This document shows, one piece after another, positions 18,895 to 26,528 of a DNA stretch of 64,000 nucleotides (position 1 is its first letter; each line of letters opens with the position of its first letter). Source of the DNA: Flavobacterium tistrianum (lineage in GTDB: Bacteria > Bacteroidota > Bacteroidia > Flavobacteriales > Flavobacteriaceae); NCBI RefSeq assembly GCF_003254545.1, contig NZ_QJRH01000065.1, positions 155,752-219,751 of the forward strand, given 5' to 3'. A model generated the notes under the pieces. That model ran no database searches, was not told where the DNA came from, and saw only the letters and a list, made by a program, of their open reading frames with translations. Both the position numbers and the translations under genes were made by a program.

Positions 18895-19130
18895 GCGGAC
18901 TTAATTTCGTGGCTTTTACAGATTGCAAAAATAAGGCTTTTTTCTTAGGTGCAAAGGAGCAGAGGTGCAAAGGAACAGAGGTTTATAAGAGTGATGTTTT
19001 TTTAACGCAAAGTGCGCTAAGAATTTTTAATGCAAGAAGTAATAAAAGCTTAAAAGTTCGCAAAGCTAGACATAAACGAACTTTGCGAACTTTATGTTTG
19101 GAAAAAATAATTACCATCTAATATTCAAAT

Positions 19131-19212
19131 ATAGCCCGTGGTTTCAACTGCGGGGATGTCCAGAGATGAATTGGGATATAATTGTGTCCCCGTGGTTGAA
19201 ACCACGGGCTAT
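19131..19212. repeat. Hyphenated palindrome with 18-base perfect arms
   Basis: Arms atagcccgtggtttcaac (19131-19148) and its exact reverse complement (19195-19212), with an inner six-base pair cgggga / tccccg at 19151-19156 and 19187-19192. The RNA would form a two-tier hairpin. It resembles intergenic REP-like elements of Bacteroidota; no transposase is nearby. Confidence 0.8.
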
Positions 19213-19306
19213 GTTGAAATAAAATTCGCAAAGCTTTGTGTCCTCACAAAAATCTCAAAAAAAAACTTAGTGAACTTTGCGTAACCCTTTGCGCTCTTTG
19301 CGGTTA

Positions 19307-19708
19307 ATGTTTTTTAACGCAAAGAGCGTTAAGAATTTTTAATGCAGACTTAATAAAACCGCAAAGTTCGCAAAGCTTTGTGGTAGCATAGTTTTCCCGC
19401 AGATTTTGCAGATTAAGCAGATAAAACAAAATCTCTTAGATCTGCTAAATCTGCGAGAGAAAAACTTAGCGAACTTTGCATAACCCTTTGCGCTCTTTGC
19501 GGTTAATTTTTTTTTAACGCAAAGTACGCTAAGAATTTTTAATGCGAGACTTAATAAAACCGCAAAGTTCGCAAAGCTTTGTGGCAACATAGTTTTCCCG
19601 CAGATTTTGCAGATTAAGCAGATAAAACAAAATCTCTTAGATCTGCTAAATCTGCGAGAGAAAAACTTAGCGAACTTTGCGTAACCCTTTGCGTTCTTTG
19701 CGGTAAAA
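19307..19708. repeat. Tandem duplication of a 201-base repeat unit
   Basis: Two nearly identical direct copies (period 201, judged from gcaaagttcg at 19361 and again at 19562). Each copy begins near aacgcaaag, contains internal complementary segments (gcaaagttcgcaaagc versus gcgaactttgc, and gcagattttgcagatt versus the ctgctaaatctgcg side), and ends near ctttgcggtta. So each unit is itself a nested hairpin. Confidence 0.85.
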
Positions 19709-19965
19709 AAAAACATCACGTTTAAAAACAAAAAAAAGTGAAATTTCTAATCGGTACCAGCGATTTGAAATTCCACTTTCTGTTCCAAAAAAAAAGTGAC
19801 AAAAAATTAAAAAGCTCTCTATTAGAAAACCTTGCCTAAACTAAAAATTATTCTAAACAATATTAGCACAAATTAATAGTATGACTATGGGTATTTATAC
19901 CTGTTTTTTTTTGAAAGGTACAAAGGTGCAGAGGTTCAGAGGGGTAAAGTTTAGAGTTGCAAAGG

Positions 19966-20430
19966 TTATTTTGATGTCGATTTCTTTAATTCGATTACAC
20001 CTTGAATGTATTTTATTAATTCTTCTTTGGTAACAGCAAAAGGAGCTTTTTCTGCCTCAAATTCCAAATACAAATTAGCAATGCTTTCGGCATCTAGATT
20101 TTGAGTGATGTAATGATGCTCTGCATATTGTATAAGATGATCTACAAAAAGTTCGCGTTGTTTTCCTTTTTCGATTGTTTCTAGATCGCCTTCTTTTATT
20201 TTTTCTATTACAGATTCTGGTAAATCTATGGTGAGGTACATGCAGTCAACAGAAACTTTAGAAAGCATTTCTTTGGGGACTCTTCCTGTTGCATCGCAAT
20301 ACGCGCATGGCGCGGGAACCCATTTTAATTGGCGGTTTAAACGGCGGATATCATCCCAATCAACAAATCTTTTTCCAAGACATCTCGGACATTTTGTATC
20401 TGATCTTCTAAAAAAATTAAAAATGTTCAT
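19966..20430 (-). CDS. Hypothetical protein with two CxxC pairs
   Basis: A 154-residue soluble protein. The N-terminus has CPRCLGKRFVDWDD and about 30 residues on CAYCDATGRVP, a spacing that resembles half of a DnaJ-type zinc-binding module (CxxCxG), so zinc binding is likely. The remainder is acidic and helical (ESVIEKIKEGDLETIEKGK). No named family is recognised. It is transcribed away from the XRE regulator gene and toward the repeat region. Confidence 0.65.
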   Translation of the reverse strand: MNIFNFFRRSDTKCPRCLGKRFVDWDDIRRLNRQLKWVPAPCAYCDATGRVPKEMLSKVSVDCMYLTIDLPESVIEKIKEGDLETIEKGKQRELFVDHLIQYAEHHYITQNLDAESIANLYLEFEAEKAPFAVTKEELIKYIQGVIELKKSTSK

Positions 20431-20440
20431 TGGCTCGTAA

Positions 20441-20717
20441 GTAGCTTAGTGGTTTGGTTGGCGCGAATTTAAATAATTAAGTAAGAAAAGTTTCTTAGTT
20501 TGTCATTTTTTTTAAGAAAATAATTAACAAAATCGCGAATTTGGATAATCATCATAGTTTTAGAAACCCTGTAATTACTCGCGCTACGGGATTTTGGTCT
20601 TGTATTAGATTTAGTACAAAAAGAGAAGACCGATGCTTTTTTAGTTGTGCGAAAAACGATACTTTTGTTTGATAGAAAGGTGTTTTAATGAAATAAAAAA
20701 CTTTAAAGAATTTTAAA
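20441..20717. other. Intergenic stretch before the XRE regulator
   Basis: AT-rich spacer between divergent genes. Apart from the promoter box just upstream of 20730, nothing firm is visible. A reverse frame at 20552-20959 overlaps the regulator and has no recognisable features. Confidence 0.5.
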
Positions 20718-20725
20718 TATCTTTG
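20718..20725 (+). promoter_or_regulatory. Candidate -7 box (TATCTTTG) of XRE gene
   Basis: Exact match to the Bacteroidota -7 consensus TAnnTTTG, ending four bases before the ATG at 20730. If used, the mRNA would be leaderless or nearly so. Confidence 0.5.
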
Positions 20726-20729
20726 AATT

Positions 20730-21152
20730 ATGAGCACAGCAACAAAACCAAAACATATCGGCAGAAATATCAGCCGAATTAGAGAGCTTAGAGGTATGAA
20801 ACAAGAAGCGCTTGCTATTTCTATTGGAGTAAGCCAGCAATCTGTTTCTAATATTGAGGGAAGTGAAACCATCGATGACGAAAAACTAAATAAAATTGCC
20901 GAAGTTTTAGGCGTTTCTGCAGAGACTATTAAGAATTTTAGTGATGAAGGAGTATTCAATTACTTTAATACTTTTAACGAACCTAATTTTGCAAATAGTA
21001 ATGGTGCATTTGGTCAAAATAATAATTGTTCATTCAATCCAATCGATAAGTTGATTGAAGCTTATGATGAAAATAAGAAACTTTATGAGCGTTTATTAGA
21101 ATCTGAAAAAGAGAAGATTTCTTATTTGGAAAAGTTGCTTAAAGAGAAATAG
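20730..21152 (+). CDS. XRE-family helix-turn-helix transcriptional regulator
   Basis: A 140-residue DNA-binding protein. An HTH_3 domain occupies about residues 11-65 (ISRIRELRGMKQEALAISIG then VSQQSVSNIEGSE), followed by an Asn/Phe-rich linker (FNEPNFANSNGAFGQNNN) and a C-terminal coiled coil (KLYERLLESEKEKISYLEKLL) likely to mediate oligomerisation. It converges on the Thoeris operon across a shared terminator, so a regulatory link is possible but not shown. The operator cannot be identified. Confidence 0.88.
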   Translation: MSTATKPKHIGRNISRIRELRGMKQEALAISIGVSQQSVSNIEGSETIDDEKLNKIAEVLGVSAETIKNFSDEGVFNYFNTFNEPNFANSNGAFGQNNNCSFNPIDKLIEAYDENKKLYERLLESEKEKISYLEKLLKEK

Positions 21153-21180
21153 GATTTTATAAAATAGTATAAAAATGGAA

Positions 21181-21214
21181 AAAAGAGACTTTTGTGAGAA
21201 AGTCTCTTTTTTTT
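21181..21214. terminator. Bidirectional terminator between XRE and Thoeris genes
   Basis: Stem aaaagagactt / aagtctctttt with an eight-base loop, with A-run on the left and T-run on the right, so it can stop transcription from both sides. Confidence 0.85.
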
Positions 21215-21244
21215 GTTTGTATTAGTTCGCATTTGTACTGCGAA

Positions 21245-21823
21245 TTATCTATTTCTTAACCATTCAGATATAGGAATTACCTTGTTGTTCCCGTTTATTT
21301 CAGGATAAACAACGTAAGTTCCTGATGATCTATATGTCCCTTTAAAGGTTTGTGCATAATCTATTTGATAAATGTAAGGGTATATTTGTAAATATTCGCT
21401 ACCGGAAAAACTAATGTGATCTTTTTCAATAGGTAAAATGGCTATATGTTCAATATATTTTTCAGCGTCACCTAAGCCCAATTCCCAATTACACCATTTT
21501 GAATTAATTGCCTCTTCAGTTGCTAATAGTATAAATTTATGATTTTCTTTAATTTTTTGCTTTATTCTTACTGCAGTTTGTCCAGAAGTTTTTTTAGGCA
21601 TTCCCTCGTCTAACCAATCTACATATACATCTACACCGAAATTCTTTAATAAAGAAATAGCACCTTCTAATTTTTCTCCTTCGTCATGTTTGTGAGATAA
21701 AAATATTTTTGTTTTGTAAGTAGTACTTTCATTTTTGTAAGATTTTAAACTTTCACTTAAGTTTTGAAAAGTTTTTATAGATCGCCTTTGATTTCTAAGT
21801 TGTGATTCTGAAATAAAACTCAT
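21245..21823 (-). CDS. TIR domain protein, second ThsB-like sensor of a Thoeris system
   Basis: A 192-residue protein with a TIR domain from about residue 36: KTKIFLSHKHDEGEKLEGAI, then DVYVDWLDEGMP, ILLATEEAINSKWCNWELGL. Glu114 in CNWELG is at the position of the TIR catalytic glutamate that hydrolyses or cyclises NAD+. The 35-residue N-terminal part is helical and basic. In Thoeris, TIR proteins sense phage and make a cyclic ADP-ribose-type signal that activates ThsA. It is the last gene of the operon, two bases after the DUF1863-type TIR gene. It differs clearly from that TIR, so it is not a recent duplicate. Confidence 0.88.
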   Translation of the reverse strand: MSFISESQLRNQRRSIKTFQNLSESLKSYKNESTTYKTKIFLSHKHDEGEKLEGAISLLKNFGVDVYVDWLDEGMPKKTSGQTAVRIKQKIKENHKFILLATEEAINSKWCNWELGLGDAEKYIEHIAILPIEKDHISFSGSEYLQIYPYIYQIDYAQTFKGTYRSSGTYVVYPEINGNNKVIPISEWLRNR

Positions 21824-21825
21824 GT

Positions 21826-22518
21826 CTATCTTAAATTTTTGGTTATATTATAATTTTCTTTTTTGTCTCTAATCTCTATTGCCTTATCTAAATAGTATTT
21901 TATATTGTCAACAAAATCTTCCCATTTTATCGATTGGATATAGCTACTATCGCCATGATAAATTGTGCTTCCATCACTACATTTAGTTGTAATTGGATTT
22001 TTTTCATTTAAGATGTTGTTACTCAATATTTTAAAGAGGAAATCGCTATTTAATGAACGACAATTACAAGTAGAATTGTTAGTAATGTAATATTCATAAC
22101 TACCCCATTCATCTGGTAATACAACAGCTAACATTCCATTGCAACAACTTGTTCTGCCATTTCGTGTTATTTCTTTGAGAGAATAAGAGATTTCCCAAGG
22201 CATCCACTGATTTTTTTCTGTTTCAAAAACATTTTTCATTCCCTTAGAAACAAGGACAATAGTAACTGTACTATCATAAATTTTATCTCTAAGCTTTGAA
22301 GCAATATGTTCATCTGAAAAGTTTGCTAAGCTCTCGCCATCATCTTCTCCTTTATAAATATTATCCCCCAATTCTAATTTTAGGGATAATTTATCAACAT
22401 AATGACGAGCTTTAGTCTGAACCTTCATTTTTCTGCCAAAAAAATCTTCTTCATAAATATTTAAGTCTTTTACACTGGTATCAGCATATTTATACGAAAC
22501 AAAAATTTTTCTTCCCAT
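21826..22518 (-). CDS. thsB: TIR-like (DUF1863/MTH538-type) ThsB protein of a Thoeris system
   Basis: A 230-residue protein beginning RKIFVSYKYADTSVKDL, the hallmark of the MTH538 TIR-like (DUF1863) group to which many ThsB proteins belong. DSTVTIVLVSKGMKNV and QWMPWEISYSL follow; Glu109 is the expected catalytic residue. Predicted role: after phage infection, convert NAD+ to a cyclic ADP-ribose isomer that turns on ThsA. It starts one base inside the thsA stop (TAATG overlap), showing tight coupling. A cysteine-rich stretch (STCNCRS) in the second half is unusual. The system name rests on gene order and domain content. Confidence 0.88.
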   Translation of the reverse strand: MGRKIFVSYKYADTSVKDLNIYEEDFFGRKMKVQTKARHYVDKLSLKLELGDNIYKGEDDGESLANFSDEHIASKLRDKIYDSTVTIVLVSKGMKNVFETEKNQWMPWEISYSLKEITRNGRTSCCNGMLAVVLPDEWGSYEYYITNNSTCNCRSLNSDFLFKILSNNILNEKNPITTKCSDGSTIYHGDSSYIQSIKWEDFVDNIKYYLDKAIEIRDKKENYNITKNLR

Positions 22519-23960
22519 TATTTTATTATTTTTTTGATGATTGAAACTATGTTAATTGCAGCATTTTCTAAGTTGTCTTTTTCAATTTTAATTTTTTTTA
22601 TATCATTAAATATCTCTTCAGATAAATGATATTTATCAAATTGATTAGATATTTCTTCAAAAATTTCTTTAGCGATATAGCCAGTATAGTGAATGGGGAT
22701 AGGTATTAAACCTTTCGACATGGCTATTTCAAATTCTTTTTTAACGCCATCTGCATTTAGAATGTCATTATCAATTTGTTTATTTCCAAAGATTATAAGT
22801 ATAATACCTGCTTGGGATATCATATTGTGCCGATATTCTTCCCGAAGCTGGTCTAATGTCTTTCCACCTGATTGGAATTGCGGAAAAGGTTTTAATAACA
22901 ATTGATTTTCTGTATATTTTTTTGGATTTGAATAAATAGCATCGAGTGCACCATTTATTATTGCACTGCCTACGCCAAGACCAAAACCATTCACAACTCT
23001 TAAATTTGCTTTAATAATTTCTTTTGAAAGTAGATGTATGAAATTTTGCGCTTCAAGGGGAGTAAAATCTCCATATTCTTGAGCGCTTCCTGAAATAAAT
23101 ATGGAATGTGAATTATATCTTTTTTCAATTTCTTGTAGTATTGAAGTTAATTCATTATAGTTTTCAATAAAAATTGTTTGTACTTTATAGCGAGCAAGTT
23201 CTTTGATAAACAAATCTTGTTTTATTTTTTCATATTGAAATTTAACTTCATTATTGTTCCAATCGCTCAAAGATGTTCTCTTCATTATACAATAATGATC
23301 TTTGCTTCTATCACTATATCGATGCGTTAATCTACCAAAAACGTAATTTATATTTGGATCTGTAAAGCTAAATCCTATAAATAAAAATGATTTAGTGATT
23401 AATTCAGAATTTAGAATTGAAACGAATGGCTCATGAGTGTAATAATATTTTTCGTAATCTTCTTTTAATAAAATTGCTTTAGTTGGTTTATCTTTATCAC
23501 CATGCATTTTGTATAATATACACGCCCTATTATCTTTATTAATAAATAAATCGTCTACTTCACTTTTTATATCAACTCTTTTTGAAATTTTGTCGTGAGC
23601 ATCTTCAATTAAATCGTCATAGTTTGTTGTCCAAATTGTGTTAAAAGGTAATCTAGCAATTATGCGATGGTTTTCTGTCTCAATATCAGCATCTATAAAT
23701 TCATTGACGATTTTTTCATCAATTCGATTTCTGTTATTATTTTTATTTTTATGAAATTGTGCAATAGAAATTAAATCTGGTTCATCGTCAATTTCCAAAC
23801 CCAATTCTGTTGCTAAATCTCTCAATAAACCTTTCCAGTCAACAAAACCTGCAGATTTAGACATGCCAGCTCCAACAAATATAGTTGCTGTTCCCTGGCG
23901 TAATTTGCTAACATAATCATTTATAAAGCCATTTATTTCGGGAGTGTTAAAATTCATCAT
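22518..23960 (-). CDS. thsA: Thoeris effector ThsA (SIR2 - SLOG/STALD NADase)
   Basis: A 480-residue effector. The N-terminal SIR2 domain (about 1-275) has ATIFVGAGMSKSAGF, WTTNYDDLIEDA with Asn113 and LYKMHGDKDKP with His153, matching the two residues needed for NAD+ hydrolysis in characterised ThsA (N112 and H152 in B. cereus). The C-terminal SLOG/STALD domain (about 284-480) has IFISGSAQEYG, VVNGFGLGVGSA and AGIILIIFGNKQ and is expected to bind the TIR-made signal. Activation would deplete NAD+ and abort phage infection. It is the first gene of the operon. Two consecutive ATGs leave the start uncertain by a few bases. Confidence 0.93.
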   Translation of the reverse strand: MMNFNTPEINGFINDYVSKLRQGTATIFVGAGMSKSAGFVDWKGLLRDLATELGLEIDDEPDLISIAQFHKNKNNNRNRIDEKIVNEFIDADIETENHRIIARLPFNTIWTTNYDDLIEDAHDKISKRVDIKSEVDDLFINKDNRACILYKMHGDKDKPTKAILLKEDYEKYYYTHEPFVSILNSELITKSFLFIGFSFTDPNINYVFGRLTHRYSDRSKDHYCIMKRTSLSDWNNNEVKFQYEKIKQDLFIKELARYKVQTIFIENYNELTSILQEIEKRYNSHSIFISGSAQEYGDFTPLEAQNFIHLLSKEIIKANLRVVNGFGLGVGSAIINGALDAIYSNPKKYTENQLLLKPFPQFQSGGKTLDQLREEYRHNMISQAGIILIIFGNKQIDNDILNADGVKKEFEIAMSKGLIPIPIHYTGYIAKEIFEEISNQFDKYHLSEEIFNDIKKIKIEKDNLENAAINIVSIIKKIIK

Positions 23961-24047
23961 ATTTTATTTTGGTTGTTAGTTAAGTGTTTGTCAAAAGCAA
24001 ATTTGACTTTTTTTTGAGTTCAAATATTACGGAAATCCATAATTCAA

Positions 24048-24075
24048 CAAATTTATTTTCAAACAATTATATCAA
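24048..24075 (-). promoter_or_regulatory. Candidate promoter of the Thoeris operon
   Basis: On the minus strand TAAATTTG (24048-24055) matches the -7 consensus TAnnTTTG, with a TTG at 24073-24075 placed 17 bases upstream. The leader to the thsA ATG would be about 80 bases. Based on pattern only. Confidence 0.4.
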
Positions 24076-24131
24076 TAAATTAAAACTCAACACCAAGTAC
24101 TTCTACGTATTTTTTAAAACCCATAAAAAAC

Positions 24132-24163
24132 AAAAAAGCCTACTTAAAAAAGTTGAGCTTTTT
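24132..24163 (-). terminator. Probable terminator after the LytTR regulator gene
   Basis: On the minus strand an imperfect stem (aaaaagc ... gcttttt, with inner actt/aagt) is followed by T-rich sequence, just beyond the stop at 24186. Confidence 0.5.
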
Positions 24164-24185
24164 AAAAATTATCTAAATTGACAAA

Positions 24186-24899
24186 TTATCTAATTGGCAA
24201 CTTGTTTAGCAGAATCTGATATTTCCTTCCCACAGGAACAATATCTCCATTAGACATGGTAAGATTTTTGGCAGTTACAGCAGAAATTTTAGTTGTATTT
24301 ACAATATAAGATCGATGCACTTGGAGAAAGTGTGCACAATCAATTTCGGCACTTATGCTCGCAAGCGAACCGTAAATGACGATTGGAGATTTTAGTTTGC
24401 AATTGTACAATTTCATGTAATTACCCAAACTTTCAATGTATAAAATATCAGAAAGAGGCGTTTCAATTACTTGTCCGTTAGAGCGGTAAGAAAGCACTTT
24501 TTGGTCTGTGGTGTTTTCCTTTTTTAGGTTATTTCCCGAATGATACGTTTTGGCTTTTTCTATTGCTTTTGAGAATTTATCAAACGAAATAGGTTTCATT
24601 AAATAATCTATCGCATCGTTTTGATAAGCCGAAAGCGCAAAGTCAGAATAAGCCGTTGTCACAATTGTAATGGGGCGTTTGGGTTGCAGTTCCATCAATT
24701 CAACACCCGAAATTACAGGCATATTAATGTCGAGAAAAATAATATCGTATTGGTTTTCGTTGAGCAGTTTTATGGCTTCCATACCATTAAAAGCGCTTCC
24801 AGAATGTTCCAGTTCGTCAAATTTTGAGATGTGCGAAATCAAGGCTTTATGCGCCGGCGACTCGTCATCGATTATTAGACAGCGGTAGGTAAGTGCCAT
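24186..24899 (-). CDS. LytTR-family response regulator
   Basis: A 237-residue regulator. The receiver domain (about 1-120) has the acidic pocket Asp11/Asp12, phosphoacceptor Asp57 in FLDINMP, VTTAYSD and the conserved lysine in YLMKPIS. The C-terminal LytTR DNA-binding domain (about 135-237) shows ILYIESLGNYMKLY and FLQVHRSYIVN. It would be phosphorylated by the sensor kinase encoded just upstream, whose 3' end it overlaps by 25 bases. The regulated genes are not evident from the window. Confidence 0.93.
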   Translation of the reverse strand: MALTYRCLIIDDESPAHKALISHISKFDELEHSGSAFNGMEAIKLLNENQYDIIFLDINMPVISGVELMELQPKRPITIVTTAYSDFALSAYQNDAIDYLMKPISFDKFSKAIEKAKTYHSGNNLKKENTTDQKVLSYRSNGQVIETPLSDILYIESLGNYMKLYNCKLKSPIVIYGSLASISAEIDCAHFLQVHRSYIVNTTKISAVTAKNLTMSNGDIVPVGRKYQILLNKLPIR

Positions 24900-25870
24900 A
24901 TACTCAATTTTACGATAAAGATATCTTTTTCTTTTTTACAGCTCAAATCGTGTTTTAGACGATATACTTCTAGACGTCTTTTTAGGTTTTCAATTCCAAT
25001 TCCTGTGCTCGAAAGACGTGATCCCGAATCAAGATAGTTGTTTTTTAAAGTAAAAACAACGCTTCGGCAATTTACCTTCAAATCAAGATTGATAAAAGGT
25101 TCTGCAGTTTCGGCAGAAAACTTCACTGCATTTTCTACCAAAGGCAGAAAGAACAAAGGCGGAATCTCGATTTGGTCGTGAACACCTTCAATTTTTTGCG
25201 TTACAGCAAGTCTTTCGTTTCTAAACGTATAATATTCAATGTATTTTTTGATAAAGGCAATTTCTTCCTGCATTAAAACAAAATCTTTCTTAGAAGCTTC
25301 TATCTGATAACGCAGCAAATCTGAGAGATTCAGTATTCGATCTGGAACTTTTTCTGGTTCTAATAAAGCTTCTCCGTAAAGGTTATTCATAGCATTCAAT
25401 AAAAAATGCGGATTCAATTGCTGTTTTAAAAACGAAAGTTCCGATTTGAAATTCATAATATCTTTATCTGCCTGACTCATTTTTTTGCTAATCACGATAT
25501 GCAGGAAATAAAAAAAACAGCCGTTTATAATAAGCGATACAATCTGAAGCGTTTTTAGATTTCCTAATTGGACAAGCGGAAGGAACCAATTCATGAAGAA
25601 ATAAAAACAAGTCCAATAAGCCGCAAGAAGCGTGAAAAAGATTTTAAACCTTTTATGAAATAAAAAAGGTTTGATGATGCAGATATTAAAAATCGTAATC
25701 CAGACAATGCACGGAAAATATCCCATGGCAATTTTACTGAGAATATAAGACCAACTATGTCCGTCGAGTCTTACTTCGTCATAAATACAGGCCAAAATAA
25801 CTAAATAAACAAGCGTATTTACGATTAGGTTTCGTAGAAAAAAGTTCTGGTAGATTTTTGCAATTGTCAT
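24875..25870 (-). CDS. LytS/YehU-type sensor histidine kinase
   Basis: Membrane sensor kinase. About four membrane helices fill the first 120 residues, followed by a short coiled coil and the His_kinase domain with LKQQLNPHFLLNAMNNLYG (phosphoacceptor His) and an ATPase region with FLPLVENAVKFS and GIGIENLKRRLEVY. A longer reading to 25957 adds an aromatic-rich leader, but ATG 25870 is preferred because a TATTTTTG promoter box lies five bases upstream of it, giving 331 residues. It overlaps the regulator gene, forming a two-component operon. Confidence 0.88.
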   Translation of the reverse strand: MTIAKIYQNFFLRNLIVNTLVYLVILACIYDEVRLDGHSWSYILSKIAMGYFPCIVWITIFNICIIKPFLFHKRFKIFFTLLAAYWTCFYFFMNWFLPLVQLGNLKTLQIVSLIINGCFFYFLHIVISKKMSQADKDIMNFKSELSFLKQQLNPHFLLNAMNNLYGEALLEPEKVPDRILNLSDLLRYQIEASKKDFVLMQEEIAFIKKYIEYYTFRNERLAVTQKIEGVHDQIEIPPLFFLPLVENAVKFSAETAEPFINLDLKVNCRSVVFTLKNNYLDSGSRLSSTGIGIENLKRRLEVYRLKHDLSCKKEKDIFIVKLSIWHLPTAV

Positions 25871-25875
25871 AGCGG

Positions 25876-25883
25876 CAAAAATA
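25876..25883 (-). promoter_or_regulatory. Candidate -7 box (TATTTTTG) of the kinase/regulator operon
   Basis: Minus-strand match to TAnnTTTG five bases before the ATG at 25870; supports the shorter kinase start and a very short leader. Confidence 0.4.
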
Positions 25884-25994
25884 ATACAATCATATAGTTT
25901 GTAGGTATTTATAAAGAAAAATTTATACCAACGCCATTCGTATAAATCATACGCCATTGGTATAAAATTGCTGTTAAAATAAGCACTTCTGCTT

Positions 25995-26002
25995 TATTTT
26001 TG
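25995..26002 (+). promoter_or_regulatory. Candidate -7 box (TATTTTTG) for the 81-residue gene
   Basis: Exact TAnnTTTG match; the leader to ATG 26040 would be about 30 bases. A TTG lies further upstream at 25968-25970, slightly farther than usual. Confidence 0.4.
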
Positions 26003-26039
26003 AATTCGAATTTCTATACTCTTTTTAATAAAAATAAAA

Positions 26040-26285
26040 ATGTACCAGTTTAAAGATTTAAAAGATGCCGATATGGTCGTGGAGATTTTTAAAACAAATG
26101 TTCAGAAAGAATCTGATCGGGATTATGTCATGACGGTTATGCAAAATCAGTTTCCAGATTATAAAATCAATTTTGATCTGGAAGATTGTGATAAAATTTT
26201 AAGGATTGAAGGTGTTGATTTGGAATACGATAATGTTGTAAATCATGTTTCTAGTTTAGGCTATACTTGCATAAGATTGGAATAA
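26040..26285 (+). CDS. Small conserved-looking protein of unknown function
   Basis: An 81-residue acidic, soluble protein. The alternation of predicted strands and helices (MVVEIFKTNV, helix SDRDYVMTVMQNQF, strand YKINFDLED, DKILRIEGV, helix NVVNHVSSLGY, strand TCIRLE) is that of a ferredoxin-like fold similar to heavy-metal-associated domains, but no CxxC metal site is present; cysteines occur singly. Function unknown. It stands alone, divergent from the kinase operon and upstream of the SulP gene with its own likely terminator. Confidence 0.65.
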   Translation: MYQFKDLKDADMVVEIFKTNVQKESDRDYVMTVMQNQFPDYKINFDLEDCDKILRIEGVDLEYDNVVNHVSSLGYTCIRLE

Positions 26286-26313
26286 TGTTTAAAAAAAATA
26301 TATAAATCAGGTA

Positions 26314-26341
26314 AAAATACGCAGCTGTATTTTCTTTTTTT
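26314..26341 (+). terminator. Probable terminator after the 81-residue gene
   Basis: Seven-base stem aaaatac / gtatttt with a six-base loop, then a T-rich tail. Confidence 0.5.
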
Positions 26342-26516
26342 GTAAGTATTTTGTGTAATATTTTAATTTAAAATTAAACGCAGAAATGTTCGGTTTTATA
26401 CTTTCAATTTTCCTTTTTCTTTTAGAACAGTTAACTTAATTACACTGTTTAACTTCTACAATAATTACAGCTTTTTCATTACGAAAAGGTTTGTGCTTTT
26501 TTGCATATTATTTTTC

Positions 26517-26524
26517 TAATTTTG
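26517..26524 (+). promoter_or_regulatory. Candidate -7 box (TAATTTTG) of the sulP gene
   Basis: Exact TAnnTTTG match ending four bases before ATG 26529, as at the XRE gene, again implying a leaderless or nearly leaderless mRNA. Confidence 0.45.
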
Positions 26525-26528
26525 TGCC

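Larger units (their letters stand above)
18905..19960. repeat. Repeat-rich intergenic region of about 1 kb
   Basis: No credible gene is seen here. The region holds short direct repeats of the type aggtgcaaaggagcag (18947-18985, and a similar run near 19915-19955), several units built on gcaaagttcgcaaagctttg, a hyphenated palindrome (19131-19212), a tandem 201-base duplication (19307-19708) and a short inverted repeat at about 19737-19787. Open frames across it are by-products of the repeat units. Confidence 0.8.

Noticed and set aside
18909..19121. Plus-strand frame of 70 residues in the repeat region
   Set aside because: Composed of the gcaaag repeats, no conserved features.
19339..19731. 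130-residue minus-strand frame with repeated phrases (GYAKFAKFFSRRFSRSKRF twice)
   Set aside because: It is simply the translation of the 201-base tandem repeat; no gene-like features.
18905..19960. CRISPR array
   Set aside because: Repeats are long, nested and directly tandem; there are no short regularly spaced direct repeats with unique spacers, and no cas genes.
20552..20959. 135-residue minus-strand frame
   Set aside because: Overlaps the XRE regulator on the opposite strand and shows no features.
21245..23960. CBASS or other cyclic-nucleotide defence system
   Set aside because: No CD-NTase is present; the SIR2-SLOG plus TIR set matches Thoeris.
23984..24181. Short plus-strand frame between Thoeris and the response regulator
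   Set aside because: Low-complexity AT-rich, overlaps the probable promoter of thsA and a terminator.
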